NCBI GenBank assembly: GCA_022708585.1
Contig: JAKIYJ010000082.1
Location: 1 to 6,726 of the forward strand
DNA length: 6,726 nucleotides
Direction: 5' to 3'
Origin: Bacteroidota bacterium
GTDB taxonomy: Bacteria > Bacteroidota > Bacteroidia > Bacteroidales > JAKIYJ01
Shown: positions 1 through 6,711 of the stretch, one piece after another
Layout: each line of letters starts with the position of its first letter
Numbering within the stretch: position 1 is the stretch's first letter
Program-made: the position numbers and the translations under genes
Notes under the pieces: generated by a model
What the model was told of the DNA's origin: nothing
The model's input: only the letters and a program-made list of their open reading frames with translations
Database searches by the model: none

Positions 1-124
1 AGAGTTTGTTTCAGAATGTTCGAGTTCGAGGTTTCGATAGCCTGAAAATCAGGAGTGTACTAAAGTACATAACTGATTTGAAGGCTGAGAATAACGATGA
101 AATCGGACATTATGGACAAACTCT
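1..124. repeat. Long imperfect palindrome (MITE/REP-like or terminator-like element)
   Basis: The whole segment folds back on itself. The outer arms AGAGTTTGT (1-9) and ACAAACTCT (116-124) are exact reverse complements. The centre, TGTACT-AA-AGTACA (56-69), is also perfect. Between them the two halves stay similar with scattered mismatches and small gaps, for example an AATGT block and GCCT..AAATCAG against CTGATTT..AGGC. A small perfect hairpin, CCTGA-AAA-TCAGG (41-53), is nested in the left arm. The right end overlaps the last two bases of the permease stop codon (TAG, 123-125, minus strand). It could be a mobile palindromic repeat inserted at the gene end, or a structured 3' end or terminator for the permease transcript. 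There is no strong U-tract, and the left flank lies outside the window, so a target duplication cannot be checked. Confidence 0.75.
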
Positions 125-1364
125 ATTTAGTGTCAGTCATTCTAACATCCATAGCATCACGAAGTCCATTGCCAATTAGCATAAAGGAGAGAACAGTAAG
201 CATTATGGCAATACCAGGTAATATTGCGAGCCATGGAGAACCGATCACAATATAGGCACTGTGTTCTCTAATCATAGTTCCCCATGAAGGCATAGGAGGT
301 TGTACACCAATTCCAAGAAAACTAAGCCCTGCTTCGGTTAAAATTGCTGAAGCAAAGTTAGAAGCAGTAATTACAAATACAGGTCCTAATATATTAGGCA
401 AAATATGTTTAAAGATAATTCTATTATTTTTAAAACCCAATGCTCTGGCTGCTTCAACAAATTCTTTTTCTTTTATGCTCATAACCTGTCCTCTAACAAC
501 ACGTGCTATATCAACCCACATTGTTAATCCAACTGCTACAAAAATTTGCCAGAAACCTTTTCCAAGTGCAAAAGTAATTGCAATAACCAGTAAAAGTGTA
601 GGTATAGACCAGACAACATTGATTAGCCAAACAATAATCTGGTCAACTTTTCCTCCATAGTAACCTGCTATTGCCCCAAGTAAAATGCCAATTGTTAATG
701 CTATCAATACTGAAATTAAGCCAACCGACAGGCTAACTCTTGCACCTATTATAAGTCTGCTGAGCATATCGCGTCCAAAACGATCTGTACCTAATAAAAA
801 AGTTTTAGTTATAATATATTTGTCTTTTATTGTATTAATTAAACTATTAATCGGTATATTTTGTTTATTATCATTAATATCAAAAAATTCAATATTATCG
901 GTTTTTTTGGTAACAGTTGTATTTTCAGGATTTAAAGCGTAAACAACGTCAGCTATATTATAGGGAATAAAAACTCCATTATTAGGAATATCACCTGTTA
1001 TCTCTTCAATATAAATACTGTCATTTGAAAAATAATATGAGTCAAAAGGACAATATATGAATTCAGATTCCTGTCCAAAAAGCATTTTATGAAAAAAATT
1101 GCTTTTCTTATTAATTTGATTTTTTCTTATTAATAGCATTTGTACTTTAAAACCTGGTTTTTTAGCAGCTATTTCTATATTTTGAGTATTGGAAAAAGGA
1201 GTATCATCGGGCGTTATAAGATAGCCAATAAGCGAAAGCAATGAAATGAGTATAATAAAAATAAAAGCTGAAACAGAAATGTAATTATTTAAAAAACGTT
1301 TCCAGGTTATTGCAGTTAATGAACCTCCTTGCTCATATTTTTTCTTTTTAAAATTGAAAACCAT
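123..1364 (-). CDS. Peptide ABC transporter permease, OppC/DppC family, with long periplasmic insert
   Basis: This is an inner-membrane subunit of a peptide/nickel-type ABC importer. It pairs with a second permease (OppB/DppB), ATPases and a binding protein, none of which is in this window. A short basic N-terminus (MVFNFKKKK) leads into a first membrane segment at about residues 24-50. The family signature LGTDRFGRD lies at 191-199, followed by several membrane helices. The cytoplasmic EAA loop, which contacts the ATPase, is clear: E304-A-A-R-A-L-G310, then HILPN at 320-324. LSFLGIGVQPP and a final helix follow, and the protein ends in DVRMTDTK. At 413 aa it exceeds the usual roughly 300 aa OppC/DppC. 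The excess is a charged and polar stretch between the first helix and the LGTDRFGRD motif (about 53-190), which should face the periplasm. The stop codon TAG overlaps the palindrome at 1-124. The family call is firm; the substrate is unknown. Confidence 0.93.
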   Translation of the reverse strand: MVFNFKKKKYEQGGSLTAITWKRFLNNYISVSAFIFIILISLLSLIGYLITPDDTPFSNTQNIEIAAKKPGFKVQMLLIRKNQINKKSNFFHKMLFGQESEFIYCPFDSYYFSNDSIYIEEITGDIPNNGVFIPYNIADVVYALNPENTTVTKKTDNIEFFDINDNKQNIPINSLINTIKDKYIITKTFLLGTDRFGRDMLSRLIIGARVSLSVGLISVLIALTIGILLGAIAGYYGGKVDQIIVWLINVVWSIPTLLLVIAITFALGKGFWQIFVAVGLTMWVDIARVVRGQVMSIKEKEFVEAARALGFKNNRIIFKHILPNILGPVFVITASNFASAILTEAGLSFLGIGVQPPMPSWGTMIREHSAYIVIGSPWLAILPGIAIMLTVLSFMLIGNGLRDAMDVRMTDTK

Positions 1365-1384
1365 TAATGGAAATTATGAGAGGG

Positions 1385-1392
1385 CAAAAATA
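1385..1392 (-). promoter_or_regulatory. Candidate Bacteroidota -7 box for the permease gene
   Basis: Read on the minus strand this is TATTTTTG, a full match to the Bacteroidota -7 consensus TAnnTTTG, 21 bases upstream of the permease ATG. No clear TTTG -33 element sits at the expected distance; the nearest candidate is TTTA at about 1412-1415. If it is used, the 5' untranslated region would be only about 14 bases, and the permease would be transcribed separately from rplS. Confidence 0.4.
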
Positions 1393-1448
1393 CTAATAAT
1401 GGATGATTATATTAAACTTAAAAAATGAGTGGAGAAAATATGTGAAAC

Positions 1449-1664
1449 CAATAGCGTCTTAAACAATTAAAAAAGAAAGGGTGGTTTTTTAAACTCAAAG
1501 ATTACCTTTGAGGTAACAAAAAAAAACAAACCCCCTTTCTCATGACAAATATAACTTTATTTTCTCAAATAATTTCAAAATTAGATAGATTAAAATTTTC
1601 AAAACTTGTAAAAGCCAAACAAACCGATAAACATCAAAAAGGATACAATATCTGGACTCATTTG
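1449..1664 (+). mobile_element. Remnant of an IS4-family insertion sequence (5' end only)
   Basis: This stretch fills most of the 326-bp gap between the permease and rplS. It contains a nested stem-loop and then the first codons of an IS4-type transposase, after which homology stops abruptly. The 9-mer ATGTGAAAC occurs directly on both sides (1440-1448 and 1665-1673), which fits a target-site duplication of the length seen in the IS4 family. The left edge reads CAATAGCGTC. The reverse complement of the right edge reads CAAATGAGTC, matching at 7 of 10 positions, so it is at best a weak inverted repeat. The likely picture is an element that lost most of its transposase and its right end. The exact borders are inferred; the transposase homology is recalled from the family, not searched. 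Confidence 0.55.
1474..1540. other. Nested stem-loop in the IS remnant, possible rplS terminator
   Basis: The inner hairpin CTCAAAG-ATTAC-CTTTGAG (1494-1512) has a perfect 7-bp stem. The outer arms AGAAAGGG (1474-1481) and CCCTTTCT (1533-1540) are also perfectly complementary. T-rich and A-rich stretches between them can pair with small bulges. On the plus strand the right arm ends one base before the remnant transposase ATG at 1542, so folding would hide that start. On the minus strand the outer arm is followed by a T-rich run (TTTTTAATT), so the same structure could end transcription coming from rplS before it reaches the permease gene. Both roles are inferred from structure. Confidence 0.5.
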
Positions 1665-1670
1665 ATGTGA
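1542..1670 (+). pseudogene. IS4-family transposase, N-terminal fragment (DUF4372-like)
   Basis: Reading from the ATG gives about 42 codons: MTNITLFSQIISKLDRLKFS, continuing KLVKAKQTDKHQKGYNIW, then THLM and a TGA stop. The pattern FSQI(I)..L.R..F.KLV, then TDKHQKG(F/Y)N.WTHL, is the N-terminal signature I associate with DUF4372-containing IS4-family transposases of Bacteroidota. There the WTHL motif normally continues into VSMLFCQFAK and a catalytic DDE domain of some 350 further residues. Here everything after WTHL is gone, so no activity is possible. The fragment ends 20 bases before the convergent 3' end of rplS. The family assignment is from memory of the motif; identity to a named IS cannot be given. 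Confidence 0.75.
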
Positions 1671-1690
1671 AACAAAAAGTATGTTAAGAA

Positions 1691-2044
1691 TCAAAATTTT
1701 TTTTCTTTAATTTTTGCTTTTTTACCTGTAAACTTACGTAAGTAATAAATTTTTGCTCTGCGAACTGCACCTCTTTTATTTACAACTATATTATCAATAA
1801 AAGGACTGTTAAAAGGAAATATTCTTTCAACGCCAATATTACCCGACATTTTTCTAACAGTAAAAGTAGCAGTTTTCCCTTCGCTATTAATTTGTAAAAC
1901 AACACCGGTAAATTGCTGTATACGTTCTTTATTACCTTCTTTGATTTTATAACTTACGCTAACAGTATCACCTGCTTTAAATTTAGGAAATTCTCTCTGT
2001 GAAATATATGTTTCCTCTACATATCTTATTAATTCTGGTTTCAT
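1691..2044 (-). CDS. rplS: 50S ribosomal protein L19
   Basis: L19 is a large-subunit ribosomal protein located at the 30S-50S interface. The 117-aa length is normal for the family. The sequence carries the family landmarks in order: an N-terminal helix region (ELIRYVEETYI), FKAGDTVSVSYKIKEGNKERIQ, QFTGVVLQI, TFTVRKMSGNIGVERIFPFNSP, and the basic C-terminal RRAKIYYLRKFTGKKAKIKE tail that contacts rRNA. The gene stands alone here: the glycosyltransferase upstream is divergent, and an IS remnant lies downstream. No Shine-Dalgarno is seen; the ATG is preceded by an A-rich stretch (CATAAA), as is usual in this phylum. A TAnnTTTG box lies about 43 bases upstream. Confidence 0.98.
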   Translation of the reverse strand: MKPELIRYVEETYISQREFPKFKAGDTVSVSYKIKEGNKERIQQFTGVVLQINSEGKTATFTVRKMSGNIGVERIFPFNSPFIDNIVVNKRGAVRRAKIYYLRKFTGKKAKIKEKKF

Positions 2045-2086
2045 TTTATGTATATCTTAGTATGTTTTACACATTTATTTTGACGG

Positions 2087-2094
2087 CAAAATTA
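2087..2094 (-). promoter_or_regulatory. Candidate Bacteroidota -7 box for rplS
   Basis: Read on the minus strand this is TAATTTTG, an exact match to TAnnTTTG, placed about 43 bases before the rplS ATG in the 161-bp divergent gap shared with the glycosyltransferase gene. No convincing TTTG -33 element is visible at the usual spacing upstream. It is the best promoter candidate for a gene that must be strongly expressed. Confidence 0.45.
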
Positions 2095-2205
2095 GTAATA
2101 TTTTTTAAATTATTACAGAACAAGTGATAAAAAAATTATTATGGTACAATTATTATTTCGTAATTTGCCAGATGTTTTTTTTCAAGTATATATTTCACTG
2201 CTAAA

Positions 2206-3399
2206 ATGTCAGTACAAAAACACAAGATACTGTTTTTATCAGCCTGGTATCCCAATAGAAATGATTCTATGTTTGGTCTTTTTGTAAAAAGACATGCCAG
2301 AGCAGTTATGCTTTATGATAAAGTAAACGTTTTGTATGTTTGTGCTGACCAGTATTTAAAAGATAAATTATATGAAACAGAACAAAAAAATATAAATGAT
2401 AATTACGAAATTCTGGTTTATTATCGCCCTTTTAATTCAAAATATAGAATTTTAAATCAAATCATTAACAGTTATAGATATTTAAGAGCTTTTAATATTG
2501 GTTGGAGAATATTGAAAAAATATTCAGGTAAACCAGATATAATACATGTAAATATATTGACCAGAGCTGCAATTCCAGCATTTTTTATTTACATATTTTC
2601 AGGAATTCCTTATGTAATAACCGAACACTGGTCAAGATACCTTCCTTATGTTAATACGTACAAAGGGATTTTAAGAAAATTTTTTACAAAAAAAATAGTG
2701 TCAAACGCAAAGGCATTGCTTGTAATTTCAGATAATCTTCGTCAGGCAATGTTTTCACATAATTTAAAAAATAAAAATACCTTTATCATAAATAATGTTG
2801 TTGATACTGATATGTTTAAACTTTTGCCGGCTGAGAAAGAAAATGGAGCATACAGATTAATACATATTTCCTGTTTCGAAGACAAGTCGAAAAATATTTC
2901 TGGATTATTAAGGGCTATTAAAGAACTTACCAATATAAGGCAAGATTTTGTATTACATCTTGCAGGAGATGGGCAGGATAAGGATAAATTGGAAGTTATG
3001 GCAGCAGAATTGGGATTAAAAGACAAATTTGTCAGGTTTGATGGACTTTTAGTTAATAACGATCTTGCTGAGGCATTAGGAAAATCGCATTTATTGGTAC
3101 TTTTTAGCAATTATGAAAATATTCCAGTTGTGATAAATGAAGCATTAAGTTGTGGAAAACCTGTTATATCTACCAGAGTTGGAGGAATAAGTGAAATAAT
3201 TGATAATGAATGTGGAATTCTTGTTGAACCCGGTGATGAAAAGAATTTGGCATTGAGTATAAGCAAAATGCTTGATAATATTGATATCTATTCTCCAATA
3301 GATTTAAGAAATAAGATAATTGGAAAATGCAGTATGGACAATGTTGGCAAACAATTGTCATCTCTGTATGATAGTATTATAAATAAAAAAAATAATTAA
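2206..3399 (+). CDS. Glycosyltransferase family 4 (GT-B fold)
   Basis: This is a probable retaining GT-B glycosyltransferase that moves a sugar from a nucleotide-sugar donor onto a growing, probably lipid-linked, glycan on the cytoplasmic face of the inner membrane. The N-terminal acceptor domain starts with LFLSAWYPNRNDSMFGLFVKR (about residues 9-29), typical of GT4 proteins, with TEHWSRYLP near the middle. The C-terminal donor-binding domain shows LIHISCFEDKSKNISGLLRA, then LHLAGDGQDKDKL and VRFDGLL. Next comes the diagnostic E304-x7-E312 motif in ENIPVVINEALSCGKPVIST, followed by GGISEII and GILVEPGDEKNL. The length of 397 aa is normal and no key motif is missing. Its stop overlaps the start of the flippase by one base, so the two are probably translated together. 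The exact sugar and linkage cannot be read from sequence. No strong promoter is visible; TAATTTG at 2161-2167 is one T short of consensus. Confidence 0.93.
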   Translation: MSVQKHKILFLSAWYPNRNDSMFGLFVKRHARAVMLYDKVNVLYVCADQYLKDKLYETEQKNINDNYEILVYYRPFNSKYRILNQIINSYRYLRAFNIGWRILKKYSGKPDIIHVNILTRAAIPAFFIYIFSGIPYVITEHWSRYLPYVNTYKGILRKFFTKKIVSNAKALLVISDNLRQAMFSHNLKNKNTFIINNVVDTDMFKLLPAEKENGAYRLIHISCFEDKSKNISGLLRAIKELTNIRQDFVLHLAGDGQDKDKLEVMAAELGLKDKFVRFDGLLVNNDLAEALGKSHLLVLFSNYENIPVVINEALSCGKPVISTRVGGISEIIDNECGILVEPGDEKNLALSISKMLDNIDIYSPIDLRNKIIGKCSMDNVGKQLSSLYDSIINKKNN

Positions 3400-4670
3400 T
3401 GTTCAAAAACATATCTGAAACCATAATAACCAGATTTGTCAATGCTTTAATAAGTTTTATAATTACAATAATAATATCACGTAGATTTGGAGCTGAAGGC
3501 ACTGGTACAATAGGACTTATTGTACTTGGTATAACCATAATAGTTCTTGTTAATAATTTTATAGGAGGAAGCGGTTTAGTTTACCTTATACCGAGGTACG
3601 GTGTTTACAACCTGTTGATTACTTCTTATATATGGGCATTAATAACATCAGTACCAGTATCAATAATATTAGGAATAAGCAAATTAATACCATCTGGATA
3701 TACTTTTCATGTTTTTCTTTTAGCGTTTTTATTTTCATTAACTTCAATAAATCAAATGATTATGTTGGGGAAAGAAAAAATAAAGCCGTACAATATAATC
3801 TCAATGTTACAGATGATAGTATTAATAATCAGTTTGATGTTATTTATAAAATTTTATCCACAAAAAGGTATTAATGCATACATTTATGCTTTATATTGTG
3901 CGTATATATTTGCATTTTTATTCAGTTCATTATATATAAAAAAAATTATTTCATTTACAAGTCTGGCAGGTGTTGCAAAAATTATTAAAGAAACATTTAA
4001 ACTTGGTGTTATTTTTCAAACTGCTAATTTGTTACAATTATTAAATTACCGTCTTTCTTATTATTTAATAGATTTATATACAGGCAGGGGAAATTTAGGG
4101 GTTTATAATATAGGAGTACAGGTTTCAGAAAGTGTTTGGAATATACCCAAAAGTCTTTCAACCATTATTTATTCAAAAATTTCAAATTCTGATGATAAAA
4201 ATTATTCAATTAATCTAACATTAGGTTTTTTAAAATTATCATTGGCAGCAACTTCTATTTTATTATTAATAATTATTGTCATACCAAAATCATTTTATGT
4301 ATTTATTTTTAGTTCTGATTTTATTAATGTTAAACAGGTGATGATATGGTTGTCGCCAGGAATATTGGCAATTTCAGGAGGTATGATATTAAGTCATTAT
4401 TTTTCAGGAAGTGGAAAAGCTTTTCATAATACAATAAGTTCGGCAATAGGTGTAATATTTACAATATTATTTTGCATATTGCTTATACCTGAATATGGAT
4501 TATCGGGAGCAGCACTGGCAGCCACATTATCATATTGTGCTTCAACTTTATATCAAATTATAATATTTTGTAAAACCACAAAATGCAACTTGATAAATCT
4601 CCTGCCTGTTACAAATGATATAAAAATTATAAAAAAAGAAATAAAAAAATGTTTTAATAAAAGTAATTAA
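3399..4670 (+). CDS. Wzx-like polysaccharide/O-antigen flippase (MOP superfamily)
   Basis: This is a 423-aa integral membrane protein. Nearly the whole chain is hydrophobic helices separated by short loops, roughly 12 segments, as in polysaccharide transporters of the MOP (MATE-related) superfamily. Landmarks are an N-terminal helix with SRRFGAEGTGTIG (about 27-39), the central segment with LNYRLSYYLIDLYTG and GVYNIGVQVSES (about 215-245), HYFSGSGKAFHN, and EYGLSGAALAATLSY near the C-terminus. A lysine-rich cytoplasmic tail ends it. Such proteins move undecaprenyl-linked glycans from the cytoplasmic to the periplasmic face of the inner membrane. The start codon shares a base with the preceding glycosyltransferase stop (TAATG), which supports this start and translational coupling. 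The substrate is inferred from context only; a symbol such as wzx is not assigned because family members are too divergent. Confidence 0.9.
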   Translation: MFKNISETIITRFVNALISFIITIIISRRFGAEGTGTIGLIVLGITIIVLVNNFIGGSGLVYLIPRYGVYNLLITSYIWALITSVPVSIILGISKLIPSGYTFHVFLLAFLFSLTSINQMIMLGKEKIKPYNIISMLQMIVLIISLMLFIKFYPQKGINAYIYALYCAYIFAFLFSSLYIKKIISFTSLAGVAKIIKETFKLGVIFQTANLLQLLNYRLSYYLIDLYTGRGNLGVYNIGVQVSESVWNIPKSLSTIIYSKISNSDDKNYSINLTLGFLKLSLAATSILLLIIIVIPKSFYVFIFSSDFINVKQVMIWLSPGILAISGGMILSHYFSGSGKAFHNTISSAIGVIFTILFCILLIPEYGLSGAALAATLSYCASTLYQIIIFCKTTKCNLINLLPVTNDIKIIKKEIKKCFNKSN

Positions 4671-4685
4671 TAATAAAAAATGTTT

Positions 4686-4693
4686 TATATTTG
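4686..4693 (+). promoter_or_regulatory. Candidate Bacteroidota -7 box for the T9SS protein gene
   Basis: TATATTTG matches TAnnTTTG exactly. It lies in the 77-bp gap after the flippase, about 54 bases before the ATG at 4748. A clear TTTG -33 element is not seen 17-23 bases upstream. The rest of the gap is very A/T-rich, with no hairpin that would end flippase transcription. The secreted-protein gene could therefore be read both from its own promoter and by read-through. Confidence 0.45.
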
Positions 4694-4747
4694 TACGATA
4701 AAAAATCATTTAAAAAATAATTTATTAACAAAAAAAATTTTATTGAC

Positions 4748-6685
4748 ATGAAAAAGATTTTACTATTTACGGTTTTGTTTGCATTTAACACAATGTTATT
4801 CGCACAATTGTCAACTTTTGACAAATACAGGGCTACCAAAATGCCTTATAATAATTCATATTATAAAACAGACAAATTAGTTTTGCCATCACTGGGTCCG
4901 GTAAAAACTAAAAACTATTTATTTACAAAAGATATTACAACTTTATCTAAAATACCTTTTGCTTCATCATTTAATATTTTTACTGCTATTGTATCAAATT
5001 CAAACTGTTTAACTTATGAACCGGGAATAAATACTATTATGTTCACTCACCGGGCTGGTGGTCCTTATGGCGGTAATGGCAATCAGGTTACTTTTTCCTT
5101 TACTTCTGATTTAGGAACCTCTTTTAAAAATATTACCGTTGATAACTCTTCTTACTGGCTAAGATATCCTTCGGGAGTTATTTTTAATCCGCATTCAAAT
5201 ACTAATCCCGACAATGCTTATGCTCTTTGTATGGGACCTTCAATAGGTGGTTCTAACTGGGATTCTTATTATTATGCATATTCAAAATTAGACAGTACTG
5301 ACATTACTTTTAATGCTTATCCTGATAACAGCGGAATATTTCCTCAATATTTTCCACGTATAGGTTTTGCATCTTGTGACGACAGCACTCAACATATTAT
5401 GGGATATTTTGATGATGGCGCTCATGCAGATGGAGCACATAATATCAAATATCTGGCAATGAATAATTTTAAATATGAAGATGCTGGTAAAGGTGGATTT
5501 CAATGGACTACAAGTAAGGTTAGTGTACCATTGTTTAATGCCCCTACTGATGGTATAGATGTATATTCAGGCATAAATACTGCATGGTCGCAGGATGGTT
5601 CTATTGGCTATATGTGGATTATTGGTGTAGACAGCCTTGACCCCAATATGGCTACTGTTCCAATAATATTTAAATCAACTGATAAGGGAAATAGCTGGAC
5701 AGCAATGCCATATTTTGATTTTACTACTAACACTACTATTATGAGCCATCTTAATGATTGGTGGCAATTTAATTTAGGATACACAGGTACTCCAAGGGTT
5801 AATTTTATTGATTGGTATTCAGGTTCTGATGCTGTTGTGGATGCTAATGGTGACCTTCACATATTTACTCTTGTAGGATGCGGATTTGGTATTACAAAAG
5901 ACCCTGATTCATTAGGCTATATATATGTTTATGAACCAAAAATAATTTACGATGTGTATACTACACCAACAGGCTGGGATGCATGGGTAGTTGATACTAT
6001 TTTAACTAAATATGTTCCCGCCGCACAATCAGGTTTCGGTTCTGGTAATGATGCAGTAGGGTGGGACCACAGAATTCAGGCATGCAGAACCAATGACGGT
6101 ACAAAGTTATTCTGCGTATGGAATGATTCTGATACTACATTTACCGATATGGTTAGTATACCAGATGTACTTGCAAGAGGCTATGACATTAATACTGGAT
6201 ATAAAACACCTGTTATTAACTTTACTGCCAATACAAATTTCGATGGCGATAACTATTTTATGTATGTGGCAGATAGAGTTATAGTTCAAGGGAATGATTA
6301 TATTATTCCTGTTGTAACAGCTGATATTGGATCCACTCCAGATGATCCTCCAACTTATGAACTCTTAACTGGAATAACATTTAATGAAACAGATTTTACT
6401 TCTGGAATTAAAACATACAGTGATGATAATGCAATTGTGTATCAAAACTACCCTAATCCATTTAAAGAATTTACCAATATTGATATTAATTTGAAAAAAA
6501 CTGCCAATGTTAATATTTCGGTTCGCAATATGATGGGACAGGAAGTTATGTACATAAATGCAGGTAATTTAACAACTGGCACTCATACTTTAAAAATTGA
6601 TGGCAGAAATCTTACTTCTGGTATTTATTTTTATAATATTTCAATAGGAACCAACTGTATTACAGGTAAAATGATTGTTAAATAA
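4748..6685 (+). CDS. Secreted Asp-box (BNR-like) protein with T9SS type A sorting domain
   Basis: This 645-aa protein appears complete. Residues 1-20 (MKKILLFTVLFAFNTMLFAQ) form a Sec signal peptide without a lipobox cysteine. The central region, about 60-555, is rich in G, W, Y, D and beta-type stretches and contains two Asp-box-like motifs: TSDLGTSF at 119-126 and STDKGNSW at 310-317. These fit the consensus (S/T)xDxGxx(W/F) found in hairpins of sialidase-like beta-propellers. From about residue 561 to the end is a Por secretion-tail domain (YQNYPNPF at 565-572, VNISVRNMMGQEV, then TSGIYFYNI and a final GKMIVK). In Bacteroidota this C-terminal domain directs export through the type IX system, with the domain often cleaved and the product anchored to the surface or released. 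I see no recognisable catalytic set, so an enzyme activity is not claimed; a binding or adhesive role is equally possible. It follows the glycan operon in the same direction, but a functional link is not shown. Confidence 0.88.
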   Translation: MKKILLFTVLFAFNTMLFAQLSTFDKYRATKMPYNNSYYKTDKLVLPSLGPVKTKNYLFTKDITTLSKIPFASSFNIFTAIVSNSNCLTYEPGINTIMFTHRAGGPYGGNGNQVTFSFTSDLGTSFKNITVDNSSYWLRYPSGVIFNPHSNTNPDNAYALCMGPSIGGSNWDSYYYAYSKLDSTDITFNAYPDNSGIFPQYFPRIGFASCDDSTQHIMGYFDDGAHADGAHNIKYLAMNNFKYEDAGKGGFQWTTSKVSVPLFNAPTDGIDVYSGINTAWSQDGSIGYMWIIGVDSLDPNMATVPIIFKSTDKGNSWTAMPYFDFTTNTTIMSHLNDWWQFNLGYTGTPRVNFIDWYSGSDAVVDANGDLHIFTLVGCGFGITKDPDSLGYIYVYEPKIIYDVYTTPTGWDAWVVDTILTKYVPAAQSGFGSGNDAVGWDHRIQACRTNDGTKLFCVWNDSDTTFTDMVSIPDVLARGYDINTGYKTPVINFTANTNFDGDNYFMYVADRVIVQGNDYIIPVVTADIGSTPDDPPTYELLTGITFNETDFTSGIKTYSDDNAIVYQNYPNPFKEFTNIDINLKKTANVNISVRNMMGQEVMYINAGNLTTGTHTLKIDGRNLTSGIYFYNISIGTNCITGKMIVK

Positions 6686-6687
6686 AA

Positions 6688-6711
6688 TTTGTTTGTTTGT
6701 TTGTTTGTTTT
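6688..6711 (+). repeat. (TTTG)5 tetranucleotide microsatellite
   Basis: Five consecutive TTTG units (6688-6707) and a final TTTT begin two bases after the stop codon of the secreted-protein gene. TTTG is also the -33 element of Bacteroidota promoters. A TAATTTG sequence, one base short of a -7 box, follows at 6714-6720, with one repeat unit (6692-6695) at an 18-base spacing. Whether this run belongs to a promoter of a gene beyond the window cannot be seen. Confidence 0.8.

Noticed and set aside
2095..2116. AT-only dyad GTAATA...TATTAC in the rplS/glycosyltransferase gap
   Set aside because: Only 6 bp of stem in a very A/T-rich gap, a size expected by chance. It overlaps the region where the rplS -33 element should lie, but there is no second copy to support an operator.
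2161..2167. TAATTTG as a promoter box for the glycosyltransferase operon
   Set aside because: One T short of TAnnTTTG and without a TTTG at the -33 position. It is plausible by location, about 39 bases before the ATG, but too weak to annotate.
2742..3110. 122-codon open frame on the minus strand inside the glycosyltransferase gene
   Set aside because: It is fully antisense to well-conserved GT4 motifs, its product has low-complexity Ser/Leu/Asn composition and matches no family, and there is no promoter or ribosome site. The other short frames inside the permease, flippase and secreted-protein genes were dropped for the same reasons.
4671..4747. Possible terminator between the flippase and the secreted-protein gene
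   Set aside because: The gap has poly-A and poly-T stretches but no GC-bearing hairpin, so a terminator is not supported.
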